Source: Anammoximicrobium sp032229885
GTDB lineage: Bacteria; Planctomycetota; Planctomycetia; Pirellulales; Pirellulaceae
Assembly (NCBI GenBank): GCA_032229885.1
Contig: JAVYAJ010000078.1
Coordinates: 1-13,611, forward strand
Direction of reading: 5' to 3'
DNA: 13,611 nucleotides
Part shown: positions 1 to 7,700 of the stretch, in pieces
Numbering within the stretch: position 1 is the stretch's first letter
Layout of the letters: each line of letters begins with the position of its first letter
Made by a program: the position numbers and the translations under genes
Notes under the pieces: generated by a model
Databases searched by the model: none
Seen by the model: only the letters and a program-made list of their open reading frames with translations
Told to the model about the DNA's origin: nothing

Positions 1-11
1 AACGCCCCAGG
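1..11 (+). repeat. Truncated third copy of the 81-bp hairpin element
   Basis: These 11 bases (aacgccccagg) are identical to the last 11 bases of the element at 13517-13597, in the same orientation: the loop plus the 3' arm of its third hairpin. The rest of the copy would lie left of the window. By analogy with the other two copies it would mark the 3' end of a plus-strand gene converging on the dehydrogenase gene. An 11-base match is short, so this rests on its position facing a full copy. Confidence 0.4.
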
Positions 12-32
12 AGTCAGAGATGATAGCAACCG

Positions 33-93
33 TGTTGGCCGAAGGCCAACATCAACGTGTCACCGCGGCCCGCATGAATATGGCCTTCGGCCA
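33..93. repeat. Two GGCC-stem hairpins between facing element copies
   Basis: Hairpin one is TGTTGGCC-gaa-GGCCAACA at 33-51, except that the outermost T33-A51 pair is followed by mispairs. Hairpin two is TGGCC-ttc-GGCCA at 81-93. Both carry the same GGCC/trinucleotide/GGCC core as the second hairpin of the 81-bp element. The whole 1-116 stretch has no convincing gene. It looks like an array of related palindromes between two convergent gene ends. Confidence 0.5.
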
Positions 94-116
94 AAACGGG
101 CACGCGCGGCGTCCGC

Positions 117-197
117 CCTGGGGCGTTGCCCCAGGCTACGGTGAGCGGAGGCCTTCGGCCAAACAGATTCTTGGGTTGCGGGCACTGGCCCGCGTTA
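117..197 (-). repeat. 81-bp triple-hairpin element, left copy
   Basis: Read on the minus strand this 81-base block matches 13517-13597 at 79 of 81 positions. It holds three perfect stems: GCGGGC/GCCCGC with a 4-base loop (178-193), GGCC/GGCC with a 3-base loop (150-160), and CCTGGGGC/GCCCCAGG with a 3-base loop (117-135). Its first three bases (195-197) are the TAA stop of the dehydrogenase gene. There is no U-tract, so it is not a classic intrinsic terminator. A role in transcript 3'-end formation or protection is inferred. Confidence 0.8.
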
Positions 198-1544
198 AGC
201 AGTTGGCGGGAGTTCGTTCTCGGGGTGGAACCGGGCGCCGCGGCGGGCCATTTCGAGCAGCAGCGGCGTGGGCTTCGCCCGGCCCCCCAGGTGGGCAATC
301 GTTTCGAGCAGACGGACGATCTCGCCAGCGCCGACGTGGTCTGCCCAGTACAACAGACCGCCGCGCGAGGCCGGAAACCCGAATCCGCAGACGGTCGCCA
401 GATCGATCTGGCCGGCGTGGCGGGCATGGTCGCGAGCCAGCATCCGCGTCGCTTCGAGAACCATCGGCGCCATCAAGCGCACGACGATCGACTCGGGCGC
501 CATCGTGGTCGGTTCTGCGCCGCCGCGAGCCAGGACCGCGGCCAAGTCCGGATTGGGCAAGTGCGTGCCCGCCTCGTCCGCGTCATACAGAAACAGCCCG
601 GCGCCTGTTTTGCGCCCCAATCGTCTGGCTTTGACCATTGCCACCAACAGGGGCGAGCGAATGACCAGGTCCGGCGAATCGCCGGCCATCGTCCACGCGC
701 ATTCCAGCGCGGTGTCCAGGCCGATTTCGTCCAGCAGACGCAGCGGTCCCAACGACATTCCAAAGGCCAGCGCAGCCGACTCGATCGCGTCGACCGCCAC
801 GCCTTCGCTCAGCAACTGCAACGCCTCGGACAAATACGGCACCAGCAGCCGGTTCACCACAAATCCCGGAGCATCGGGCACGACCAGCGGCAGATGATCG
901 ATCGCAGCGGCGAAAGCGACCATCGCGGCGACCGTCTCGCCGCGAGTCTGCGCCCCGCAAATGATCTCGACCATTGGCGGATGCTCGGTTGGCAGGAAGA
1001 AGTGGCCGCCGCACAGACGCCCGGGATCGTGCAAAGCGGTGGCGAGCTGAGCCCACGGGATCGTCGAGGTATTCGACGCGATGATCGCGTCGGGGCCGAG
1101 CAACGGCTCGAGCGCCCCCAGGACCTGCTGCTTGATCGCGACTCGTTCGACCACGGCTTCGACCACGAGCTGACAGCGTCCCAAGGCAGCCAGATCGTCG
1201 CCGAGATGAATCAGTTCGCCCACGTCGACGTCCGATCCGGTCTCTCGACCCACGACGACATCGTCGCATTTGTCCGCAATCCGCTGTCGCGCCGTCGCGA
1301 GAGCCTGGGGGTCGCGGTCGACGATCCATACCGGGATGCTACGGCGAAGCGCGGCGGCGGCGATCAAGACGCCCATCACGCCCGCGCCGACGATGCCGAC
1401 GGTCTCGGGCGCGGCCCGCCGGTCGTCGGAATAATGTGTCACGGCCCAGCGCCGCTCCGCTTCGACCAGCCGTCGTAGATGGCCGGCGGCCGCCACGAGT
1501 TCAGCGGGCTGTTGGGGCGACAGGACGTGGGACTCGTGTAGCAC
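195..1544 (-). CDS. 3-hydroxyacyl-CoA dehydrogenase, stand-alone FadB/FadJ-type C-terminal half
   Basis: The family oxidises L-3-hydroxyacyl-CoA to 3-ketoacyl-CoA with NAD+ in fatty-acid beta-oxidation, in the cytoplasm. Numbered from the GTG start (449 aa): dinucleotide loop GAGVMG at 53-58, acidic D76 after strand two, VEAVVE around 128-133, SNTST at 157-161, the catalytic His-Glu pair H181 and E193 with the family's 12-residue spacing, and PGFVVNR at 226-232 opening the C-terminal domain. A second C-terminal-like region (FPASRGGLLYWAD) lies near residues 380-400. Residues 1-46 resemble the linker of bifunctional FadB/FadJ, but the N-terminal crotonase domain is absent and not found upstream. 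The GTG start is chosen because GAGGAG lies 5 bases before it. A TTG 42 bases further upstream is possible. The stop codon belongs to the adjacent repeat element. Exact substrate and chain length are unknown. Confidence 0.85.
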   Translation of the reverse strand: MLHESHVLSPQQPAELVAAAGHLRRLVEAERRWAVTHYSDDRRAAPETVGIVGAGVMGVLIAAAALRRSIPVWIVDRDPQALATARQRIADKCDDVVVGRETGSDVDVGELIHLGDDLAALGRCQLVVEAVVERVAIKQQVLGALEPLLGPDAIIASNTSTIPWAQLATALHDPGRLCGGHFFLPTEHPPMVEIICGAQTRGETVAAMVAFAAAIDHLPLVVPDAPGFVVNRLLVPYLSEALQLLSEGVAVDAIESAALAFGMSLGPLRLLDEIGLDTALECAWTMAGDSPDLVIRSPLLVAMVKARRLGRKTGAGLFLYDADEAGTHLPNPDLAAVLARGGAEPTTMAPESIVVRLMAPMVLEATRMLARDHARHAGQIDLATVCGFGFPASRGGLLYWADHVGAGEIVRLLETIAHLGGRAKPTPLLLEMARRGARFHPENELPPTA

Positions 1545-1549
1545 GCGTG

Positions 1550-1555
1550 CTCCTC
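1550..1555 (-). promoter_or_regulatory. Ribosome binding site that selects the GTG start
   Basis: GAGGAG on the minus strand ends 5 bases before the GTG at 1544. The alternative TTG at 1586 has no comparable purine tract, so this site decides the start of the dehydrogenase gene. Confidence 0.65.
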
Positions 1556-1784
1556 GGTCTTTGACAGATCTGGACTTGTCGATCAATCCGGGGACGGCGG
1601 ATCGAATCTCGGCGAGCTGATCGCGGAGGACGACCGCGAAAATGGAGGGACACGGACCGTGATCTTCCTGATCAGCTCACGGCGGGCGATCCTTCGTACA
1701 GCTCGGAGAGGAATTACGTAGGCGCGAACTTCGCTTCGCTCTTCTCGCATGGGCCTGGACGCTCCCGCGAGCAGACGCGCCCAG

Positions 1785-1803
1785 GATAGGCGTCCTGCCT
1801 ATC
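1785..1803. repeat. 7-bp perfect hairpin GATAGGC/GCCTATC
   Basis: GATAGGC (1785-1791) and GCCTATC (1797-1803) pair perfectly across the loop GTCCT. It sits in non-coding DNA and resembles the short dispersed palindromes seen elsewhere in this window. Whether it recurs in the genome cannot be seen from here. Confidence 0.4.
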
Positions 1804-1975
1804 ATAACGATTCCGAGTTGCTCGGCGAGGGGGCGCCGCGCCGTGCCCAACCGCCGCGGTGAACCGCGAGGACGTCGTCTCGCCTGGCAGACAGGCGAGC
1901 GCTCCGGTGGGCTGAGGACCGTGATCGGTCGAGCAGCGCGTCTGTGCTTGCGGCCCCGGCCGCAGTTGGGACTCT

Positions 1976-2062
1976 CGATGGGCGTACGCTGAAAGGCGAG
2001 TCCAATATGCCGCAGGATGCCGCGTCCACGGTCGGCGTTTAGAATCTGCGATGGGCGTACGC
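1976..2062. repeat. 14-bp direct repeat containing an 8-bp palindrome
   Basis: CGATGGGCGTACGC occurs at 1976-1989 and again at 2049-2062, with 73 bases from start to start (about seven helical turns). Each copy ends in the perfect palindrome GCGTACGC. The pair lies in the spacer, so it could be a paired protein-binding site or a duplication relic. Function unknown. Confidence 0.5.
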
Positions 2063-2070
2063 GGCGAGGC

Positions 2071-2105
2071 TGCGAAAAAAGCGGTGGTCTGTCGCCGCTT
2101 TCGCA
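2071..2105 (-). terminator. Probable intrinsic terminator of the DUF763 gene
   Basis: On the minus strand AAAGCGG pairs with CCGCTTT over a 10-base loop, and six consecutive T follow the GCGG/CCGC core (A-run at 2075-2080 on the plus strand). The arms extend to TGCGAAA/TTTCGCA with a 3-base A bulge. It lies about 100 bases beyond the stop of the DUF763 gene, in the right orientation to end that transcript. Confidence 0.45.
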
Positions 2106-2206
2106 CCCTTCCGTGGCAACCTCGTTGATGGCAGCCGCTGGCCCCCGTCAAGCTGAATGAGAGCTTGCGATACGAATGCGGCGGAGAGCGTCGCTGGTTC
2201 GATTCC

Positions 2207-3415
2207 TCAGTCGTCGGTTTGAGCGGACGGCGAAAGGCCGCCCAGGCGGCGCAGCGCGTGGAAGCGATCGTTCTCGCCTAGGCGAGCCCGCCGCACCGCG
2301 TCGGTCAAGACGGCGATGTTGCGGTCGTAGACCTCGCGGTTCACGGGGAACGGCGTTCCATCCTTGCCGCCGTGCGCGTACGCGTAGTCTGCCCAGCGGC
2401 GCTCGAGCGGATCGGCCACGGCGTCCGCGGCCCACACGGGCGGGGCCGCTGCGACGGCCGGATCGCGATGCGACGGCGAGGCCTGGAAGATAACCTCAGC
2501 CAGCAGCGACAGGCTGCGGATGGCGGCCGGGCCGATCCCGGACAGGCCCAACAGCGTCTCGAAATCCTGCGGGTGCTGCTCGTGCGCGTGGACCACCATC
2601 TGCCGTAGACGCGGCAGGTTCACGTCGGCCGGCAAGACCCGGTGTCGCCGCGGTGCGAACAGCGTCGGGCCTTCGGCCAAGGCCGCGATCTCGTCCAGCA
2701 TTTGCCGCGGCGATTCGCGGACGATCGAAACGCTGGCCCGCCGGTTGTCCTCGGCCTCGCCGGCCACCATGTTCAGCAGCGACGGGGCGAGAGCCTTCGA
2801 CTGGTCAGGATCCGGCCGCGCCGCGTCGCCGCTCAGGTCCTGGATCGCCGCGTGCGGTTCACAGACAAAGTCGCCGACGGTTTCGCCCAGCCAGTGATAG
2901 CGTCGAGCCCAGCCGGTTTGGCCGTTCATCCCCTGTTGGACCACGCACCACGGACCATCGGCGGTGAAAAAGAAAGCGTGGTGATACAGGTCGAATCCGT
3001 CCTGGACCGCCGCGGAATCGACCTTGGCGCTCATCCGCGAGGCGTAGATCAGTCCGGTCCCGCCCGAGATGGCATATCGCTGCGCGGTCGCGTCGATTTC
3101 TTGCGGCGTCTTGCGGCTGACGCCCCCTTTGCCACCGGCCACGAAAATCCCCAGATCGGGGCCGCACCGTTTGGCCGCCTCTTTCAGGGCGCCGCAACTG
3201 ACGGTCGTGAGGCCCGAGCTATGCCAATCGAAGCCCAACACGCAGCCGAAGGCCTGGAACCACCACGGATCGGCCAGCCTCCGCAGCATCTCGGTCGGTC
3301 CGAATTCCTCGACGATCGCCAGCGTGATCGCCTCGGCCAGATGGGTCATCCGTCGAAACAGCCACGACGGGGCTTTGCCGGAGTGCAGAGGAAGCTGTGC
3401 CAGCCGTCGCTTCAT
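2207..3415 (-). CDS. DUF763 family protein
   Basis: The 402-residue protein fits the DUF763 family along its whole length. Seen: the N-terminal LPLHSGKAPSWLFRRM block (8-23), the aromatic FGCVLGFDWHSSGLTT block (56-71), GGKGGVSRKTP (94-104), the ISGGTGLIYASRMSAKVDSA block (116-135), and HGGKDGTPFPVNREVYD near 348-363. Residues 288-309 (LSGIGPAAIRSLSLLAEVI core) have the GxG-centred pattern of a helix-hairpin-helix, a fold that often contacts DNA backbone. The family has no established biochemical function that I can name; a nucleic-acid role is inference. The start is supported because the family signature begins within ten residues of it; the ribosome site is weak (AAGG close to the ATG). 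It diverges from the CxxC protein/SNase pair across about 150 bases and is followed by a probable terminator. Confidence 0.85.
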   Translation of the reverse strand: MKRRLAQLPLHSGKAPSWLFRRMTHLAEAITLAIVEEFGPTEMLRRLADPWWFQAFGCVLGFDWHSSGLTTVSCGALKEAAKRCGPDLGIFVAGGKGGVSRKTPQEIDATAQRYAISGGTGLIYASRMSAKVDSAAVQDGFDLYHHAFFFTADGPWCVVQQGMNGQTGWARRYHWLGETVGDFVCEPHAAIQDLSGDAARPDPDQSKALAPSLLNMVAGEAEDNRRASVSIVRESPRQMLDEIAALAEGPTLFAPRRHRVLPADVNLPRLRQMVVHAHEQHPQDFETLLGLSGIGPAAIRSLSLLAEVIFQASPSHRDPAVAAAPPVWAADAVADPLERRWADYAYAHGGKDGTPFPVNREVYDRNIAVLTDAVRRARLGENDRFHALRRLGGLSPSAQTDD

Positions 3416-3459
3416 AGCCTTGTTTCCGGGCCCGGCCCAAGAATCCTGGTCTCGGCCGC

Positions 3460-3488
3460 TTGCCAGTCGCTGCGGATAGGGATAGGAT
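3460..3488 (+). promoter_or_regulatory. Sigma70-like promoter for the CxxC protein/SNase pair
   Basis: TTGCCA (3460-3465) and TAGGAT (3483-3488) are separated by exactly 17 bases. This predicts a start near 3495 and a leader of about 70 bases before the ATG at 3567. It lies in the divergent gap opposite the DUF763 gene. The -35 matches the TTGACA consensus at 5 of 6 and the -10 matches TATAAT at 4 of 6. Confidence 0.55.
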
Positions 3489-3566
3489 GCAACCAGAGGC
3501 GGATTGAGACCGGAGGCTCGCGTTCAGCCCCTTCAGCTCGGTTGTTTCCCATCGAAGGAATGTAAG

Positions 3567-3875
3567 ATGATTCACTATTCGTGCGATCGATGCAAGCGAA
3601 GAATCGACACGAAAAAAGAACTTCGTCACGTGGTGCGCGTGGAGACTCAGACCGTGCTCGACCCGCTGTCGGAGGACGACCCGGACGAGGACCGCGACCA
3701 CCTGTTGGAGATCGACGAGCTGCTGGACGGATTCGAACGGGACGAGGCTGATTCGCTGGCGGACGATCTGGCGCAACAACTGCGGTTCGATCTGTGCGCC
3801 GAATGCTATCGCAAGTACCTCCGCAATCCGCTCGGTATGGCGACACCATTGCGCGTTGGCTTCGGTCCCAACTGA
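3567..3875 (+). CDS. Small acidic putative zinc-binding protein (CxxC...CxxC)
   Basis: This 102-residue protein has two Cys pairs, C6-x2-C9 and C77-x2-C80, positioned to bind one zinc as a ribbon or treble-clef-like unit. Between them, residues 32-68 are strongly acidic (a run rich in Asp and Glu), ending in a predicted helix. No signal peptide or membrane segment is visible, so it is probably cytoplasmic. Its make-up recalls small uncharacterised proteins conserved in planctomycetes, but I cannot assign a function. The ATG at 3567 is preferred to an upstream in-frame start at 3504 because GAAGGA (3554-3559) lies 7 bases before it and the CDRC motif then begins at residue 6. Its stop is 15 bases before the SNase-like gene, so the two are probably co-transcribed. 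The acidic middle could mimic nucleic acid or bind a basic partner; that is speculation. Confidence 0.75.
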   Translation: MIHYSCDRCKRRIDTKKELRHVVRVETQTVLDPLSEDDPDEDRDHLLEIDELLDGFERDEADSLADDLAQQLRFDLCAECYRKYLRNPLGMATPLRVGFGPN

Positions 3876-3890
3876 TCACCCGCCCAACCC

Positions 3891-4493
3891 ATGGCTGCCA
3901 GCCGACGATCCTTCCGTCGCCGTCCGCACCGCGCCTGGTTCGTAACCATTTTGCTAATCCTGCTGGGCGGCCTGCGGTGGAGCCACGACCGTTGGCAAGG
4001 GATCGGGCCCCCGGCGACTCTCGAAGCGCCGCTCGTCGAAAGCGAGTACCTGGTGGTCCGTGTCGTCGATGGCGACACGTTGATCGTCGCGCCGCGGCCA
4101 GCGGCGTTCCACGGGCCGCGTCGCGAATCGCGAGTGCGTCTGTTGGGCATCGACTGTCCGGAGAGCGTCAAACCGGATCATCCCGTCGAGCCGTGGGGGC
4201 CGGAGGCCAGCGCGTTCACGCGGCAGTTCGTGTCCGGTGGCGTCGTGCGTCTGCGATTTGACAAGCGGCGGCTGGATCAATACGACCGATATCTGGCCTA
4301 CGTCTACGTCGGCGAGCGGATGTTGAACGAAGAGTTGGTTCGGGCTGGGCTGGCAACCGTGCTGGTCTATCCGGGCGATTCCCAATCCATGGGCCGCCGT
4401 CTACAGGTGGCCGAGCGCGAGGCGCAGCAGGCTCGACGAGGCATGTGGTCCGGTTCGGGCCGCGAAAGTGCCGAGCCTCAGCGCCGACTGTGA
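3891..4493 (+). CDS. Membrane-anchored staphylococcal nuclease-like protein
   Basis: This 200-residue protein has a basic N-terminus (RRSFRRRPHR), one hydrophobic segment at about 15-28, and then an SNase (TNase) domain from about 53 to 185. Catalytic and calcium-site equivalents are present: D62 in VVDGDT, R83 and D88 in VRLLGIDCPE, E91, and R133 in DQYDRYLAYVY, matching D21, R35, D40, E43 and R87 of S. aureus nuclease. The usual Thr after the second Asp is Cys (C89), which is common in bacterial homologues. Family members hydrolyse DNA and RNA with calcium. The positive-inside rule puts the nuclease domain outside the cytoplasmic membrane, suggesting digestion or scavenging of external nucleic acid; this is inferred. 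There is no strong ribosome site, and 15 bases separate it from the upstream gene, consistent with translational coupling in an operon. Confidence 0.85.
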   Translation: MAASRRSFRRRPHRAWFVTILLILLGGLRWSHDRWQGIGPPATLEAPLVESEYLVVRVVDGDTLIVAPRPAAFHGPRRESRVRLLGIDCPESVKPDHPVEPWGPEASAFTRQFVSGGVVRLRFDKRRLDQYDRYLAYVYVGERMLNEELVRAGLATVLVYPGDSQSMGRRLQVAEREAQQARRGMWSGSGRESAEPQRRL

Positions 4494-4500
4494 CGTCGCG

Positions 4501-4531
4501 CAGGGCCGACGTGCAACATAACGTCGCCCTG
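4501..4531. terminator. Hairpin after the SNase-like gene
   Basis: CAGGG plus CGACGT pairs with ACGTCG plus CCCTG around the loop gcaacata, giving 11 base pairs with one bulged C (4506). It starts 7 bases after the stop at 4493 and is nearly symmetric, so it could act on both converging transcripts. There is no T-run, so it would be Rho-assisted or a 3'-end stabiliser. Confidence 0.4.
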
Positions 4532-4573
4532 GACTGGCAGGCGCGCGTGTTCGGGCCGGACAGCCCCCGTTTG

Positions 4574-4646
4574 GTCGGTTCGAGCCGACAACGACGGTTC
4601 GAACGCTGCCCCGTGCGCTGGCCAATCCCATCCATGAAACGGGGCA
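4574..4646. terminator. Two further hairpins in the convergent spacer
   Basis: GTCGG/CCGAC (4574-4589, loop ttcgag) is followed by TGCCCCGT/ACGGGGCA (4607-4614 with 4639-4646, 24-base loop). Together with the 4501-4531 hairpin they fill the gap between the ends of the SNase-like gene and dnaE. Their role as bidirectional terminators is inferred from placement; neither is followed by a T-run. Confidence 0.3.
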
Positions 4647-4710
4647 ACCAGCGTCGAGGCATACTGAGGGGGGAATGAGGCGGAGGGCCTCGCGAAGGGT
4701 CGCCCACCCG

Positions 4711-4779
4711 TCCGCCGCGGCTCAATCCACGCATCCGCCATGGCTCAATCCGCCCGTCCGCTGCGGCGACCGCCATGAC
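4711..4779. repeat. 23-bp imperfect tandem repeat across the dnaE 3' end
   Basis: Copies start with TCCGC at 4711, 4734 and 4757. The first two share 18 of 23 bases, including GGCTCAATCC; the third matches only over its first ten bases. The dnaE stop (4745-4747) lies within the second copy, so the last codons of dnaE appear to be part of a slippage duplication. Confidence 0.45.
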
Positions 4780-7700
4780 GCGATTTCGGCGGGCTGAAAG
4801 TCGGCGGCTTGGCGAGCACTCGCAGGTGGCCGGGGCCCAGCAGGTCGTCCACGCGGCGGCGCAACTCGGACGTGATGTCCACGCGCAGCCGGTTCGATTT
4901 CACTTGTACGCGGGCGCCGCTGGACAACGACAGTTGCAAGTGCAGCTCGCGTTGGCCCGGATAGCCGCGGACGATTTCATGCACGTTCTTCAGCGTCCCC
5001 GGATTGCTGTGGGACTCGTCCAGGCAGATCAGCAAACCGCTGGTGCAACGATCTTCGAGTTCGTCCAGCGAGAAGACTTCGTTGACGATCAAGTTGGCTT
5101 CGTCGCCGCCACGCCGATCGATCGCGCCGCGGACCACCAGCACGGCGTCGGCCTGGATCAGCGGCTCGAACCGGGCGTATTCTTCGGGCCAGATGATGCA
5201 GCGAATCGCGCCGTCGCGGTCCTCGAGGTCAAAGTTGGCGTACTTGGTGGCCGTCGCGCCGGGGCGTGGCCGCTTGGTATGCGCAATCTTGATCGCCGAC
5301 ACCATGCCGCCCAGCATGATTTCTCCTCGTTCCGGAATCTTGGGGATATCGCTGGTCGTCGACGGACAGAACTGGGCCAGTTGCGCCGCGTACTCGGCCA
5401 ACGGGTGGCTGGACAGATAGAATCCCAGGACTTCTTTTTCCAATGCCAGCCGCTCTTTCTCGGCGTATTCCGGGATGTCCGGCAGACTGGCCGACGCCGG
5501 TTCGCGTTCCGTGTCCACGTCGCCGAACAGGCTTTTCTGGCCGCTGCGGCGGTCCTTGAGCGCGGCCTGGCCGGACTGCAAGGCCCGCTCGACGGTGGCG
5601 GCCAACTGGGCGCGTCGGGCGCCGAACGAGTCCATCGCGCCGGCCTTGACCAGCGTCTCGATCGTCGATCGATTGCACTGCGTCGGGTCGACTCGCTCGC
5701 AGAAGTCGAACAGATCGCGAAACGGTCCGCCTTTCTGGCGAGCCGCCACGATCGCTTCGCCCGCCGCCGCGCCACAGCCCTTGACCGCGGACAGGGCAAA
5801 GAAGATCTTGCCGTCCCGGACCGAGAAATCGACCTGGGACGAATTCACGTCCGGCGGCACGATCTCGATCCCCATCCGCACGCTGTCCTCCATGTGCTCG
5901 ACCAGCGCGTCTTTTCGTTTGAAATTCCGCCCGGGAATGTCGCCGGACAGCAGCGCGGCCATGAACTCGACGGGGTAATGCGTCTTGAGGTACGCCGTCT
6001 GATAGGCGATCAGGGCATAGGCCGTCGAATGGCTTTTGTTGAACCCATAGCCCGCGAACTTTTCGATCAGTCCCCAGATCTCCTGGGCATCGGCGCGGCC
6101 GAGACCGTTGGCCACGGCGCCCTCGATGAACTTCTCGTGATTCGCCGCGATGTCCTTTTCTTTTTTCTTGCTGATGGCCTTGATGCACGAGTAGGCTTTG
6201 GCCAGCGGGATGTCGCCCAGACGATTCAGGATGCGCATCACCTGCTCTTGATAGACCATCACGCCGTTCGTCTCGCCGAGCACGTCCCGCAGCACCGGGT
6301 GTTTGTACTCGGGCTGTTTGCGGCCGTGTTTGACGGCGACGTAATCTTCGACCATGCCGCCCTCGAGCGGCCCGGGACGGTACAGGGCATTGGTGGCGAT
6401 GATGTCGGCGAAACGGTCCGGTTTCATCTTCTGCAGCAGGTCGCGAATCCCGCCGCTTTCGAGTTGGAACACGCCCTTGGTCTCGCCGCGTTGCAGCAGG
6501 GCGTAGGTCGCGGCGTCGTCCAGCGGAAACTTCTGCGGATCGACTCGCTGACCCGTCGTCTGGACGATCAGATCGACGGTGGTACGGAGGATCGTCAAGT
6601 TGCGCAGACCCAGAAAATCCATCTTCAACAAGCCGGCGCGCTCGACATCGTTCATCGACCACTGGGTAATCACGTCGTCCTTGCCGGACACGCGGCACAG
6701 CGGCACGTATTCGGTCAGCGGCTGGTCGCCGATCACGACCGCGGCGGCGTGCGTGCCGACATTCCGCGCCAAGCCCTCGATCTTGCGGGCCAGGTCGAGC
6801 ACCTCGCGGATCGACCCGTCTTGTTCGTACACCTGGCGCAGTTCCTCGTTCTTCTCCAGGGCCTTGTCGAGCGTGATGTGCAGTTCTTCGGGCACCATCG
6901 CCGAAATCTGGTTCACCCGCGCCAACGGCACCCCCAGCGCGCGGCCCACGTCCTTGATCGCCGCCCGCGCGGCCAACGTGCCAAAGGTCCCGATCTGGGC
7001 GACGTTGTCTTCGCCGTATTTCTCCTTGACGTACCGGATGATCTCGCCCCGTCGGTCCTTGCAGAAATCGATGTCGATGTCCGGGGCCTCTTTGCGGCTC
7101 TCGTCCAGGAATCGCTCGAACAGCAGGTCGTAGCGGATCGGACAGACGTGGCTCAGATACAGGGCATACGAGACAAGCGCCCCCACGCCGCTGCCGCGGG
7201 CCGTGGCCGGGACGCCGACCTCGCGCGCGTGACGGACAAAATCCCAGACGATCAGAAAATAGTTGGGGAAACCGAGCTTGCCGATCACGCTCAGCTCGCG
7301 ATCCAGGCGATCGAGCACGACCTGGCTGAGCTGGCCGTTGGGCCGCATCTCGAGATCGTCCGCATAGCGTTCATTCAGGCCCTGCAAACAGAGCTCGCGG
7401 AGAAACTGTTCGGATGTCTGGCCGGCGGGCAGAGGCGAATAGACCGGAAAATGCCGTTGGTTCAATTCCAGGTCGATGTCCACCGTGTCCGCGATCTGCT
7501 GGCTGCGGGCGACGGCGTCTTCCAGCCCGGGAAACGCCGCGTACATCTCCGCTGGGCTGCGGAGGAAATACTGGTTGCCGTCCATCCGCATGCGGTTGGT
7601 GTCCGTGCGGAACCGTCCCGTATTGATGCACAGCATGACGTCCTGGGCTTCGGCGTCCTCGGCGGCGACGTAGTGACAGTCGCTGGTCGCCACCAGTGGG

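Larger units (their letters stand above)
1545..2206. other. Intergenic spacer with repeats and a hairpin, no convincing gene
   Basis: This stretch separates the DUF763 stop from the dehydrogenase start, both genes on the minus strand. Open frames here (for example minus 1714-2151) have no recognisable domain, an Arg/Pro-rich composition typical of non-coding GC-rich DNA, and no good ribosome site. It contains a GATAGGC/GCCTATC hairpin, a 14-bp direct repeat and a probable terminator, each listed separately. A missing crotonase domain for the downstream dehydrogenase is not encoded here. Confidence 0.6.

Noticed and set aside
126..1478. 450-codon plus-strand frame
   Set aside because: Antisense to the dehydrogenase gene and Arg/His/Gln-rich without motifs; its start lies inside the hairpin element.
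1714..2151. 145-codon minus-strand frame in the spacer
   Set aside because: No domain, no ribosome site, passes through the 14-bp direct repeat and terminator hairpin, and has a low-complexity Arg/Pro composition.
2190..2206. tRNA-like T-loop (GGTTCGATTCC)
   Set aside because: The flanking bases do not form the 5-bp T-stem (only two pairs), and no anticodon arm or acceptor stem can be drawn around it.
2642..3565. 307-codon plus-strand frame
   Set aside because: Antisense to the DUF763 gene and running through the divergent promoter region; no recognisable domain.
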